Assembly (NCBI GenBank): GCA_947648495.1
Contig: CANSOA010000008.1
Coordinates: forward strand, 1 to 64,000
Direction: 5' to 3'
DNA: 64,000 nucleotides
Source of the DNA: an uncultured Clostridium sp.
GTDB taxonomy: Bacteria; Bacillota; Clostridia; TANB77; CAG-508
In this document: one piece after another, positions 1 to 8,443 of the stretch
Position numbering within the stretch: position 1 is the first letter of the stretch
Layout: each line of letters opens with the position of its first letter
Made by a program: the position numbers and the translations under genes
Notes under the pieces: generated by a model
Database searches by the model: none
What the model saw: the letters and a program-made list of their open reading frames with translations, nothing else
Told to the model about the DNA's origin: nothing

Positions 1-54
1 AGCATGCGGCTGTTAACCGCAGGGTCGTAAGTTCGAGTCTTACTGGAGGAGCCA
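1..54 (+). tRNA. tRNA-Asn (GTT), 5' part missing
   Basis: The window opens inside a tRNA. The anticodon arm pairs gcgg with ccgc around the loop CTGTTAA, giving anticodon GTT (Asn). The T arm follows (gtaag, TTCGAGT, cttac), then the acceptor strand with an encoded CCA ending at 54. The D arm and 5' acceptor strand lie before the window. Confidence 0.93.
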
Positions 55-140
55 AGAAGAGTTTTCGTCGAACTTTTTGAAAGCCTTGATAGAACTAACT
101 TTCAAGACTACAAAAATTTGGCGAAACGCAAAAATCTTAA

Positions 141-167
141 ACCGTTCTAAAAGAACGGTCTTTTTTT
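141..167 (+). terminator. Rho-independent terminator after the tRNA
   Basis: An 8-bp stem (accgttct/agaacggt) closes a 3-nt loop and is followed by a T run at 161-167. It sits about 90 bases after the tRNA end and probably ends the tRNA transcript. Confidence 0.85.
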
Positions 168-276
168 GACCAAAAGTCTTGAAAAAAGGAGGTTTTTGCG
201 ATATTATGTTGAAAATAACAAATAGAGAAATCAAGAAGTATAAACTACATTTTTATAAAAAAGGAGTAAAAAGAAA

Positions 277-1257
277 ATGGAAGAAAAGATATGTAGATTT
301 ATTGAACAACTTTTTTTGGATAATGGATTTGCTATACAAAAAGAGGTTTTAGTGGGTAGAACAAGAATTGATTTTTTAGCTGAAAAAGATGAAAATAAGT
401 ATGTAGTTGAAGTAAGAAAAGGAGATTTAGATACAGGAAAGATAAATGGTATAGCTAATATGTTAATTGAATGTACAAAGAAAACAAATTATATTCCTAT
501 TTTGGTATCCTTTAGTAGACGAAATAGTAGATTAAAAGATATATTAGTAGAAAATTATCATATCAATGTTATTGATATATCGAATTTATTATATTTAGTA
601 TCCAATAATCAAAAAATGAAGGACAGACTTATTAATTTATTGAGTTTTTCTACTGAAGACATAATTGAAAAAGAGTTAAATTTTGATATTGATTTAAAAC
701 AATATCCAGCCTGTGATGATTTAAATTATACATATACGGAAAGATTGGAATCTATTATTCCTGGAAAAGAAGGGCAAAAATCATATGAAGAATTTTGTGT
801 AGATTTATTAAAGTATTTTTTTAATGATGTTTTAACTTTGTGGGAAGAACAAGAGAATTCAAATGATGGTTTATATAGATTTGATTTAATTTGTAAAATT
901 AAGAATGGCATAAAAAATGAATTCTTTAATACGATTGAAAAGTATTTTTCTTCAAAATATATTATTTTTGAATTTAAAAATTATGTAAATAATATTACAC
1001 AAAAAGAAGTATATACTACAGAAAAATATCTCTATAAAACTGCTTTAAGAACGGTTGCAATATTGCTGACAAGAAATGGAGTAGATAAAAATGGAATGAA
1101 AGCAATAAAAGGAACTTTAAGAGAAAATGGTAAACTTATGATAGTTTTAGATGATAGCGATATTAAACAAATGATTTATGATAAGGAACATGATGAAGAT
1201 TATTATGAGAGATTAACAAATAAGTTAGATGCGATGTTAGTCTCTTTAGAAAAATAA
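277..1257 (+). CDS. Protein with two PD-(D/E)XK nuclease-like domains
   Basis: A 326-residue protein with an AAGGAG ribosome binding site. Two segments look like PD-(D/E)XK nuclease cores. The N-terminal one has I-D-F near residue 32 followed by V-E-V-R near 45, so the usual lysine of E-x-K is arginine and this half may be inactive. The C-terminal one has R-F-D near 202 and F-E-F-K near 231, a complete D...E-x-K set of the Mrr/restriction-endonuclease type. No methyltransferase or helicase partner is adjacent. It could be a stand-alone defence or repair nuclease; the fold call is from motifs only and the function is inference. Confidence 0.6.
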   Translation: MEEKICRFIEQLFLDNGFAIQKEVLVGRTRIDFLAEKDENKYVVEVRKGDLDTGKINGIANMLIECTKKTNYIPILVSFSRRNSRLKDILVENYHINVIDISNLLYLVSNNQKMKDRLINLLSFSTEDIIEKELNFDIDLKQYPACDDLNYTYTERLESIIPGKEGQKSYEEFCVDLLKYFFNDVLTLWEEQENSNDGLYRFDLICKIKNGIKNEFFNTIEKYFSSKYIIFEFKNYVNNITQKEVYTTEKYLYKTALRTVAILLTRNGVDKNGMKAIKGTLRENGKLMIVLDDSDIKQMIYDKEHDEDYYERLTNKLDAMLVSLEK

Positions 1258-1401
1258 GTTTTGCTTAATAAAGAAAATATAATTATGAAGTTGAGGAATT
1301 GTTCTATTGTAAAAAATAGTTTTGTATGATAAAATAAAAATCAATTTATTAACAGAAAAAACAGAATGATTGAAAGAAATCAAGAAAGGAATGAAAAGAA
1401 C

Positions 1402-2208
1402 ATGGAAAAACTAAACATATTAGGGACAGGAAATGCTATGACATTAGATTGCTGCAATACTTGTTTTACCCTTGAAAATCTAGGGGGGGAGCACATTTTA
1501 GTTGATACAGGCGGAGGAATACAAATTCTTAAACAGTTAAGAGATGCAAAAGTGGATTTTAGAAAAATTCATCATGTGATTTTGTCCCATAAGCATACAG
1601 ACCATATATTAGGTTTGTTCTGGATTATAAGATATTCAGAGAGATTTTTTAATAAACAGAATTATGAGGGAAATCTTAATATTTATATGCATAGAGAATT
1701 GGAAAGTACGATTCGAAATATCATGTTTGAGGTTTTACCAGAAAAATTTGCAAAATTAATTGATGATAGAATTATTTTTCATATTGTAGAAGATAAAGAA
1801 GAACGAGAAATTTTAAATTATCGTGTTAAATTTTTAGATGTGCAAGCAAAAAAAGAGAGACAATTTGGCTTTAAAACTACCTTACAAAATGGAAAAACTT
1901 TTGTTTTTTTGGGAGATGAAACCTTTGATGAAAAATTAAGAACAGAAGTTGAAAATGTAGACTGGCTACTGCATGAAGCATTTTGTATGCATTCCGAAGC
2001 CGAACAATATAAACCATATGAAAAAATGCATTCTACTGTAAAAACCGCATCAAAAATTGCAACGAGTTTGAACGTTAAAAACTTGCTATTATACCACGCA
2101 AATGATAATGATTTAGAAAACAGAAAAAGATTATACAAACAAGAAGCAAAGCAATACTTTAATGGAAATATATATGTGCCAGATGATTTAGATGTAATTG
2201 AATTATAA
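1402..2208 (+). CDS. Metallo-beta-lactamase-fold hydrolase, RNase Z-like
   Basis: A 268-residue protein. It begins M-E-K-L-N-I-L-G-T-G and has the metal motif S-H-K-H-T-D-H near residue 70, then a later F-L-G-D-E strand and a L-L-Y-H-A-N element, as in the RNase Z/ElaC-like branch of the MBL superfamily. I chose the ATG at 1402 because an AAGGA lies 12 bases upstream and the conserved strand begins there; an in-frame ATG at 1366 would add 12 residues with no clear binding site. It may process tRNA 3' ends or hydrolyse another phosphodiester. Confidence 0.72.
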   Translation: MEKLNILGTGNAMTLDCCNTCFTLENLGGEHILVDTGGGIQILKQLRDAKVDFRKIHHVILSHKHTDHILGLFWIIRYSERFFNKQNYEGNLNIYMHRELESTIRNIMFEVLPEKFAKLIDDRIIFHIVEDKEEREILNYRVKFLDVQAKKERQFGFKTTLQNGKTFVFLGDETFDEKLRTEVENVDWLLHEAFCMHSEAEQYKPYEKMHSTVKTASKIATSLNVKNLLLYHANDNDLENRKRLYKQEAKQYFNGNIYVPDDLDVIEL

Positions 2209-2312
2209 AGGTGTCTATTAATAAATAACAGTACTACACAACAAATAACGCTTACAGATGCTCCTCAAACTAATTTCTACAAGATACAATATACTACAAG
2301 GAGGAAGAGCAG

Positions 2313-2636
2313 ATGTATCAAATAAATTATAAAGAAATGGGAAAGAGAATTTGCGAAAGACGAAAGGAATTAGGGCTTACACAGGAAAAATTGGCTGAAA
2401 AGGTTGATATTAGTCCATCACATTATGGACAAATTGAACGAGGAGACAACAAATGTAGTTTAGTAGTTATTGTAAACATTGCAACTGAGTTGAATTTAAA
2501 TTTAGATACGCTAATTAGGGGAATTGACGATCAAAATACAGACACAGTACTTTTAGAAATATTAGATACGATACCAGGAAATGATAAAAAATTATTTGTA
2601 ACAATATGCGATAATTTAGCCAATACGTTTAGATAA
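2313..2636 (+). CDS. XRE-family helix-turn-helix regulator
   Basis: A 107-residue protein with a Cro/C1-type HTH in the first 65 residues (R-R-K-E-L-G-L-T-Q-E-K-L-A followed by S-P-S-H-Y-G-Q-I-E-R-G). The short C-terminal region (about 40 residues) has no enzyme motif and probably mediates dimerisation. GGAGG lies 8 bases before the ATG. It is monocistronic by spacing, so its targets cannot be read from the context. Confidence 0.88.
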   Translation: MYQINYKEMGKRICERRKELGLTQEKLAEKVDISPSHYGQIERGDNKCSLVVIVNIATELNLNLDTLIRGIDDQNTDTVLLEILDTIPGNDKKLFVTICDNLANTFR

Positions 2637-2708
2637 AGAGTAAACTTTTGGCGAGCTATTATTTGACTATAAATTTATTTATGAATATAATAAATAAGGA
2701 GGAAAAAA

Positions 2709-3050
2709 ATGAATCATATTGTATCAATTGTAATTGGATTAATTTTTGCCTATATTGTTTATTTAGGAATTTGTCAAAAAGGCTTTATTTTTGGATATGT
2801 TTTAAACTTTGTCTATTGTTTTATTAGTTATTATTTGCAAAATCCAGAAATAACAATAATGACATTTGCAACTGTATTTTTAATGACAACAATTATAACA
2901 ATAGTAGAATATATTGCTTATCAAAAAACACAGTCATTTTTGGGTTATATAGCTTATATAGTAGTAATGATTGGTATAATTTTTGGAATTATATTTTTAA
3001 CGAAAACATTATTTGCCTTTTTAGCAAATCCCGCAACGTTATTAAAATAA
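2709..3050 (+). CDS. Small integral membrane protein
   Basis: 113 residues, almost entirely hydrophobic, with four likely membrane segments (about residues 3-20, 27-45, 52-70, 78-100). GGAGGAAAAAA precedes the ATG. I recognise no family. It is followed closely by mutY but has no evident functional link to it. Confidence 0.7.
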   Translation: MNHIVSIVIGLIFAYIVYLGICQKGFIFGYVLNFVYCFISYYLQNPEITIMTFATVFLMTTIITIVEYIAYQKTQSFLGYIAYIVVMIGIIFGIIFLTKTLFAFLANPATLLK

Positions 3051-3104
3051 ATACAAAATCCAGAAAACGCTGTGATTTTTATGATACATAGGAAGATAAA
3101 AGTG

Positions 3105-4146
3105 ATGCAAGATTTAGAATTAATGAAAAAAATAAGAGAACCAATCATAAAATGGTATACAGAAAATAAAAGGGAGTTACCTTGGCGAAAAGAAAAAAAT
3201 CCATATTTTATTTGGATTTCAGAAATTATGCTTCAGCAAACCAGAATTGAAGCAGTAATTGGATATTATGAGCGTTTTTTAAAAAATTTGCCGACTGTTC
3301 AAGACTTAGCGCAAGTTGATGAAGAAAAATTACTCAAATTGTGGGAAGGCTTAGGCTATTATAATCGAGCCAGAAATTTGAGGAAAGCAGCAAAAATCAT
3401 AGTAGAAAAATATCATGGAGAAATGCCAAAACAATATGAAGAATTATTGAAATTACCAGGAATTGGCGAATATACAGCAGGAGCAATCAGTTCCATTGCA
3501 TTTGATGAACCAGTTCCAGCGGTTGACGGAAATGTACTTCGCGTGGTAAGTCGCATTTTGCTAAGTAAAAAAGATGTTTTAGAAGCCAAAACCAAAAAGG
3601 AATTTACTGAAAAATTGCGAAAGATTATGCCAAAACAAGCTGGTAATTTTAATGAAGGCTTGATGGAACTTCGGAGAACGAATTTGTTTGCCAAATGGAG
3701 AGCCTATTTGCGAAAAATGTCCTTTGCACGAAATTTGTTTGGCGAAAAAAGAAAATTTGACCGCACAAATTCCACTGCGAAATGCAAAAATTAAAAGAAG
3801 AAAAGAGCAAAAAACGGTGTTTTTGTTAGAATATCAAGGAAAAGTTGCTATTCAAAAAAGACCGAAAACAGGACTTCTTGCGAATTTGTATGAGTTTCCG
3901 AATGTGGAGGGAAAGCTTAACCAAGAGCAAATTGAAGAGGTTTTGCAAACTTGGGATTTACAAATTAGTAACTTAGAAAAAGTAGGAACACATCATCACA
4001 TTTTTTCGCATGTGGAGTGGGATATGATTGGATTTAAAGTTACTGTTACGAATATAAATGATGTATTTATTTGGGCACAGAAGCAGGAAGTTTGGGAAAA
4101 ATACGCAATTCCGGGAGCATTTAGCAAGTTTCGTGAAAAAATTTAG
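3105..4146 (+). CDS. mutY: Adenine DNA glycosylase MutY, needs one +1 shift at CGG 3672
   Basis: MutY removes adenine mispaired with 8-oxoguanine. The first part carries the glycosylase core: L-P-W-R, E-I-M-L-Q-Q-T, the helix-hairpin-helix L-P-G-I-G-E-Y-T-A and the catalytic A-V-D-G-N. The plain frame goes astray after G-L-M-E-L. Skipping the C at 3672 of an in-frame CGG gives G-L-M-E-L-G-E-R-I-C and continues through the iron-sulfur cysteines (C-x7-C-x2-C-x5-C) into the NUDIX-like C-terminal 8-oxoG recognition domain. The total is 346 residues, normal for the family. The start at 3105 is chosen by its weak GGAAG site; upstream in-frame ATGs are possible. No other lesion is seen, which argues against a decayed gene. 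Confidence 0.88.
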
Positions 4147-4208
4147 AAAAAATAGCATAGACAGAGTTTTTATAAATGAGAGAGGCATATTTTGTCTCAA
4201 ATGTCAAG

Positions 4209-4237
4209 TTGACAAATTTACATAAATATGTTATAAT
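4209..4237 (+). promoter_or_regulatory. Sigma-A promoter with palindromic -35 region
   Basis: Consensus TTGACA (4209-4214), a 17-bp spacer and TATAAT (4232-4237). The -35 box is embedded in the palindrome TGTCAAGTTGACA (4202-4214), also seen upstream of 25813 and of dtd, so a repressor or activator may bind there. A terminator follows only about 20 bases downstream. Confidence 0.8.
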
Positions 4238-4254
4238 AAAGGTAGAGTTATTTG

Positions 4255-4285
4255 CGGAAATAAAACAAATTATTTCCGTTTTTTT
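4255..4285 (+). terminator. Terminator or attenuator just after a promoter
   Basis: A perfect 9-bp stem (cggaaataa/ttatttccg) with a 6-nt loop and seven Ts. It could end the mutY transcript. Because a consensus promoter ends at 4237 it would also stop a transcript after about 40 nt, so it may be an attenuator for the acetyltransferase gene. Confidence 0.8.
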
Positions 4286-4307
4286 GTGTGAAAATAAAGA
4301 TAATAAC

Positions 4308-4336
4308 TTGCATAATTGGAAGAAATGAGATATAAT
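4308..4336 (+). promoter_or_regulatory. Sigma-A promoter of the acetyltransferase gene
   Basis: TTGCAT (4308-4313), 17-bp spacer, TATAAT (4331-4336), 25 bases before the start codon at 4361. It lies downstream of the terminator at 4255-4285. Confidence 0.7.
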
Positions 4337-4360
4337 TTTGTCATCGAGGAGGAGAAGTAA

Positions 4361-4857
4361 ATGGTTGAATATAAGCAAATTAGCAGAGAAGATAAACATA
4401 AATGGAGTGAATTGGTTGATACAGTGTTAAATCAATTAGAAAGAAAAGATTTCTTTATTCCATTTACAGAGGACGAGAAAGAACAGTTGTTCAAAAAAAT
4501 GAAGCGATTAATATGGGAGCATATGTTGGAGAAAAGTTGGTAGGAGTTGCCCAATTATATTTAGATGAATCTTATGTAAAAGATATAAAGGAAGAACTTA
4601 ATTTACAAAAAAATAAAGTTGTTGAGTTGGGTGGATATTTGGTTTTAGAAGAATATAGAAATCAAGGAATTATGAAAAATTTAGAAATGCTTTTAATTGA
4701 AGAAGCAAAGAAGTTGGCATGTGAATATATTGTCATAACTGTTCATCCAGAAAATATTGTTTCCAATAAAGTAACAGAATTTACAGGTGCAAACTTGGTT
4801 AAGACAGTAAAATTAGGGGAATATTTGAGGAATATTTGGGTGTTGAGTTTGAACTAA
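4361..4857 (+). pseudogene. GNAT-family acetyltransferase with a -1 shift at an A7 run
   Basis: The first frame (from ATG 4361, GGAGG site) gives about 45 residues that fit a GNAT N-terminus, then runs to a stop near 4543. The frame that follows carries the rest: M-G-A-Y-V-G-E-K-L-V-G-V-A, L-V-L-E-E-Y-R-N-Q-G-I-M (acetyl-CoA loop) and V-H-P-E-N. They join if one more A is supplied in the A7 run at 4493-4499, giving about 165 residues. This is not a CGG site. It may be transcriptional slippage or -1 frameshifting on A-rich sequence, a true mutation, or a homopolymer error; the sequence cannot decide. Confidence 0.6.
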
Positions 4858-4947
4858 TGCAATATTTGGAAATTTTACAATTTGGAAGGGCTAAAAATGA
4901 AGTAGAAAATTTGATTGCTTAGCAATAGAAAAAGGAGATAGATTGTT

Positions 4948-5484
4948 ATGAATTTATACATAAATGGAAGTAATCGCAAGCAAAATTGTGATAGAATTTT
5001 AAAGGATTTGAAAGAAAAGGACGATATTTTGTTTTCTTTGGCGGATAAAAGCATCAATTATTGTTTGGGTTGTGGCGCCTGTGTCAACCATCTAGAAGAG
5101 TTTTGCGTCATAGAAGACGACATGCAAGAACTGTATAAGAATATGGCAAAAACAGAGAAAATCATCATTGCAACCCCAATTTACATGAACCACATCACTG
5201 GTATTTTGAAAAATGTCATTGACAGGTGGAATCCGTATTCTTCGCATCCAGAAATTTTAAAAGGAAAAACAGTTTACTTGATTACGATTGGGCAAATAAG
5301 TGAAAAGGGAAATAAAAAAGTTGCGGAAGATATAAAAAAATATTTTGAAGGTATTAGCGAATTTATGGAATTTAAAATGGTATTTTTGAAGAATTTTTCG
5401 AGTGGAGAAACAGATGATGTAAAGGAAGAATACTCAAATTATCAGGAAATCATTGATGAATTGAAAGAAGAAATAGGCAGTTAA
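4948..5484 (+). CDS. Flavodoxin-fold NAD(P)H-dependent FMN reductase-like protein
   Basis: 178 residues with the N-terminal I-N-G-S-N-R-K phosphate-binding loop for FMN, a cysteine-rich element (C-L-G-C-G-A-C-V-N-H), and A-T-P-I-Y-M-N-H-I-T-G-I-L-K near residue 78, as in the multimeric flavodoxin/iron-sulfur flavoprotein group. It likely reduces quinones or other small molecules. AAGGAG lies upstream, and the gene begins a run with pnuC (11-base gap). Confidence 0.8.
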   Translation: MNLYINGSNRKQNCDRILKDLKEKDDILFSLADKSINYCLGCGACVNHLEEFCVIEDDMQELYKNMAKTEKIIIATPIYMNHITGILKNVIDRWNPYSSHPEILKGKTVYLITIGQISEKGNKKVAEDIKKYFEGISEFMEFKMVFLKNFSSGETDDVKEEYSNYQEIIDELKEEIGS

Positions 5485-5495
5485 GGAGAAGTTTT

Positions 5496-6161
5496 ATGAA
5501 AAGGTTATTTAGAGATTGGAAGAGATTTGAGATTAGTTTGTTATTGTTTGGAGTAATATCAGTAGTTTTTTCATCAATTACTTGTAAAAGTGGAACACTG
5601 ACAATTTTAGCATCTTTAGTTGGAATAATTTGTTCTTTGTCACAAGCAAAAGGGAAGATATTTAGCCAATTTATCGGAATTGCAGAAGTGATGTTATATT
5701 CTATCCTATCCTATCAAAATCACTATTATGGAGAAGTAATAATCGATGTTTTGATTGTATTTCCAATGTATATTTATGGTGTAATTTCTTGGGTGACACA
5801 TAAGAATGAAGAAACCAATACCGTAGAGTCAAGTCAAATTTCAAAAAGGGAATGGGGATTATTAGTTTTTGTAAGTATGATTGGATTTGTTGGCTTATAT
5901 TATTTGCTAAAATACTTCCAAACAAGCCAATTAATAATTTCTAGTTTATCAATGGTTACGAGCTTAATTGCAACATATTTAATCACAAGAAGAAGTAAAT
6001 ATAGTTTTTTATTTTTTATTGGAAATGATATAATTTTAATCTTGCTGTGGGGAATTCCTATTTTACAAGGAGAATTTTATTTGGCGCCAATTTTAGTGGA
6101 AAATGTTGTGTTATTATTAAATGATAGTTATGGTTGGAAAAATTGGAATGAGAATATTTAA
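5496..6161 (+). CDS. pnuC: PnuC-type nicotinamide riboside/vitamin transporter
   Basis: 221 residues with about seven membrane segments and the PnuC layout. F-S-Q-F-I-G-I-A-E-V-M-L-Y lies near residue 53, and the C-terminal part contains the helix with V-L-L-L-N-D-S-Y-G. The family carries nicotinamide riboside by facilitated diffusion coupled to intracellular phosphorylation; thiamine or riboflavin variants exist. The ribosome binding site AAGGAGAAG precedes the ATG and the gene follows the flavoprotein gene by 11 bases. Confidence 0.82.
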   Translation: MKRLFRDWKRFEISLLLFGVISVVFSSITCKSGTLTILASLVGIICSLSQAKGKIFSQFIGIAEVMLYSILSYQNHYYGEVIIDVLIVFPMYIYGVISWVTHKNEETNTVESSQISKREWGLLVFVSMIGFVGLYYLLKYFQTSQLIISSLSMVTSLIATYLITRRSKYSFLFFIGNDIILILLWGIPILQGEFYLAPILVENVVLLLNDSYGWKNWNENI

Positions 6162-6179
6162 GGAGAAAAAGGAGAAAAA

Positions 6180-6482
6180 ATGGTAGATTTAAAACAATTA
6201 CAAAAAGAAATATATCAAAATAAATTGGACAAAAAATTTAATGTAACAGATGTCAGTATGGAATTCGCTCTTACTTATGGAGAATTAGGCGAAGCGTATG
6301 ACGCTTATTGCAAGAAAAAGGCTAACGTTGGTGAAGAGTTGGCTGATGTTGCAATTTATTTACTGGGACTTTCGGAAATATTAGATGTGGATTTGGAAAA
6401 AGAAATTTTAGCTAAAATGGAAATTAATAAAAAAAGAGTCTATAAAAAAATAGACGGAGTTTTAACAAAAGCTGAAAATTAA
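6180..6482 (+). CDS. MazG-like nucleotide pyrophosphohydrolase
   Basis: 100 residues with the MazG-type helical metal motif E-E-L-A-D-V-A near residue 56, an upstream E-x-x-E-L-G-E-A-Y-D, and the terminal K-M-E-I-N-K-K-R-V-Y. These proteins hydrolyse non-canonical NTPs to NMP and pyrophosphate. It follows pnuC by 18 bases, probably in one transcript, which fits a nucleotide or NAD-salvage theme. Confidence 0.8.
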   Translation: MVDLKQLQKEIYQNKLDKKFNVTDVSMEFALTYGELGEAYDAYCKKKANVGEELADVAIYLLGLSEILDVDLEKEILAKMEINKKRVYKKIDGVLTKAEN

Positions 6483-6490
6483 CATAAAAC

Positions 6491-6519
6491 TTGACATTGA
6501 TGTAAAAATATGGTATAAT
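6491..6519 (+). promoter_or_regulatory. Sigma-A promoter
   Basis: TTGACA (6491-6496), 17-bp spacer, TATAAT (6514-6519), 33 bases before the start at 6552. It probably drives the 336-residue protein and the flavin reductase. Confidence 0.82.
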
Positions 6520-6551
6520 AAAATATATCAAGAGAAAAAGGAGAAGATGTC

Positions 6552-7562
6552 ATGATTAAACCATATTCTATTTTGGCACTTCCTAAAAGATACAAAGAAG
6601 TTTCATTGAAATGTTTACACAATACAATGAAAAGTTTTTGGAGTGCCTCGAAAGATATTTATTCAGAGGAAACTTATCAAAAATTTATGGAAAAAGTAGA
6701 CGCTCAGTCAGAAGAGGATGACAAAAAAGAAATGCTATTTAGGCGATTAGTGTTTGTGAAATATTATTATTTGAAAAACCAAAAAAGAGAAGATGCGGAG
6801 CAATTAAAAAATGCGTATCATATGTTAAAAAGTATCTTACATGAGGAGAGAAAAAGAATAGACTTTACTAAAAATATACGCACGATAGATGTTTTACAGA
6901 TGGCTACAGAAAAAACGAAAAAAAGAGTGGATCCAGAAAATCTTTTTAATGAATATACAGGTGAGCCTTATCGATGGGGAGTTTTAGTAAATGAAATTCC
7001 AGAGGACAAAAATATTAGTCATTTAATTTTGCTGAATGAAAAAAATGAGAAAAAAGAACAGGTGATTGTTTTTGATTTAGGGGAATTTAGATTTGAAAGT
7101 AATATTACTCCGCCAACGATTGAACATCCAAAAGGGAGAGGAAGTTATAGCGATAGAGCGAATATTCTTGGAGTTGTTAAATTAGATGAAAACAATCAAT
7201 TATTAAGAAAAGATGTTGTTGTTGGCAGAATGAATACAGGTGATTGCAGACATAATAAAGACTTTTTTAAGGAAGTTTATGTCTCAAACAAAAGAATAGA
7301 TGAAGCAAATGAAAAGAATAATGGATTTATTGGAAGTATTTTTCAAAAAGAAGATGGTAGAAAATATATTGAATACAACAATAATGGGGATAGCGAATTG
7401 GTTACTGCATTAGAATTTGCTAAATATGGAGGTTTTGGAGAATATACTTTCATTGATATTAAAGAAAAATATAAGAAACTACTAGATTTTTATATAAAAA
7501 GAAACATACAAAGGGAAATCAAGTTAAAGGTTGTGGGAGAAAAAGAAGCATGGGAAAAGTAG
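6552..7562 (+). CDS. Uncharacterised 336-residue protein
   Basis: I do not recognise a family. It is a soluble, charged protein with no signal peptide. The N-terminal third is helical and basic; the middle contains strands (S-H-L-I-L-L-N-E-K) and a V-V-V-G-R-M-N-T-G-D-C-R-H element. An aagga site precedes the ATG (AAAAAGGAGAAG at 6535-6546). The end overlaps the next gene by 13 bases, which suggests translational coupling with the flavin reductase. Confidence 0.75.
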   Translation: MIKPYSILALPKRYKEVSLKCLHNTMKSFWSASKDIYSEETYQKFMEKVDAQSEEDDKKEMLFRRLVFVKYYYLKNQKREDAEQLKNAYHMLKSILHEERKRIDFTKNIRTIDVLQMATEKTKKRVDPENLFNEYTGEPYRWGVLVNEIPEDKNISHLILLNEKNEKKEQVIVFDLGEFRFESNITPPTIEHPKGRGSYSDRANILGVVKLDENNQLLRKDVVVGRMNTGDCRHNKDFFKEVYVSNKRIDEANEKNNGFIGSIFQKEDGRKYIEYNNNGDSELVTALEFAKYGGFGEYTFIDIKEKYKKLLDFYIKRNIQREIKLKVVGEKEAWEK

Positions 7563-8146
7563 TTTGGAAACCAGGAACGTTTTTGTATCCGATTCCAGCG
7601 GTAATGGTTAGTTTAGGTGATATGGAAAAATCTAATATTATAACAGTTGCATGGACAGGTATTATCAATACCTGTCCACCAATTGTCTATATTTCAGTGA
7701 GACCAGAGCGTTATTCGTATCGTTTAATTCAGAAAAGTAAGGAATTTGTGATTAATTTGACAACTGAAAAATTGGCGTTTGCGACGGATTGGTGTGGCGT
7801 TAGAAGTGGGGCGAAGTTTGATAAATTTAAAGAAATGAAATTAACCAAAGAAAAGGCGGATTTTGTAAAATGTCCCATGATAAAAGAAAGTCCTGTTTCT
7901 GTAGAGTGTAGAGTAATTGAAGAAAGAAGTTATGGAACCCATACGCAATTTGTAGCAGAAGTTCTGGCAATTCATGCTGATGAAAAATATATTGACTCAA
8001 ATGGTGGTTTTGATATTTCCAAATGCAATTTGATTTCTTATAGCAATGGAGGGTATTATACGCAAGGGAAAAAGGTTGGAAAATTTGGTTTTTCGGTAAA
8101 AAAGAAAAAGAATGATAAAAATATTCATAAAAATTCTAGAAAATGA
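7550..8146 (+). CDS. Flavin reductase-like / flavoredoxin family protein
   Basis: 198 residues. P-A-V-M-V-S near residue 15, followed by I-I-T-V-A-W-T-G and P-P-I-V-Y-I-S-V-R-P, is the FMN-binding split-barrel pattern of the flavin reductase-like domain. Such proteins transfer electrons from reduced flavins. The C-terminus ends in a basic lysine-rich tail. The start overlaps the upstream gene. Confidence 0.85.
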   Translation: MGKVVWKPGTFLYPIPAVMVSLGDMEKSNIITVAWTGIINTCPPIVYISVRPERYSYRLIQKSKEFVINLTTEKLAFATDWCGVRSGAKFDKFKEMKLTKEKADFVKCPMIKESPVSVECRVIEERSYGTHTQFVAEVLAIHADEKYIDSNGGFDISKCNLISYSNGGYYTQGKKVGKFGFSVKKKKNDKNIHKNSRK

Positions 8147-8175
8147 TTGACAGTTCGAAAAATTTGTGATAAAGT
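8147..8175 (+). promoter_or_regulatory. Promoter of the rpmG-secE-nusG-rplKA operon
   Basis: TTGACA (8147-8152), 17-bp spacer, TAAAGT (8170-8175). The -35 box begins directly after the stop codon of the flavin reductase gene. It lies about 85 bases ahead of rpmG. Confidence 0.7.
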
Positions 8176-8259
8176 ATTAAAGCATGTATTCAAGAGAGTA
8201 CATGAATCACATCGTTAAAATAAGTTTTATGTAAGAATGAAGGCGGAGGTGTAATAAAA

Positions 8260-8424
8260 ATGGCTTCAAAAGGACCAAGAGAAAATATAATTTTAGAATG
8301 TACAGAATGTAAAAGGAGAACATATACAACATCGAAAAATAAGAGAAACAATACAGACAGATTAGAAATAAGAAAATATTGTAAGTTCTGCAAACACCAT
8401 ACAGTTCATAAAGAAACGAAATAA
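8260..8424 (+). CDS. rpmG: Ribosomal protein L33, zinc-binding form
   Basis: A 54-residue 50S subunit protein that begins M-A-S-K-G-P-R-E-N. Four cysteines in two C-x2-C pairs (C-T-E-C and C-K-F-C) form the zinc ribbon, so this is the C+ paralogue usually made under zinc sufficiency. The strong site GGCGGAGGT lies before the ATG. Its place directly before secE and nusG is classical. Confidence 0.95.
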   Translation: MASKGPRENIILECTECKRRTYTTSKNKRNNTDRLEIRKYCKFCKHHTVHKETK

Positions 8425-8443
8425 ATCCTGTAAGGGGGAAAAA

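Noticed and set aside
4361-4857. Treating the split acetyltransferase as another CGG shift
   Set aside because: There is no CGG at the junction and the direction is -1, not +1.
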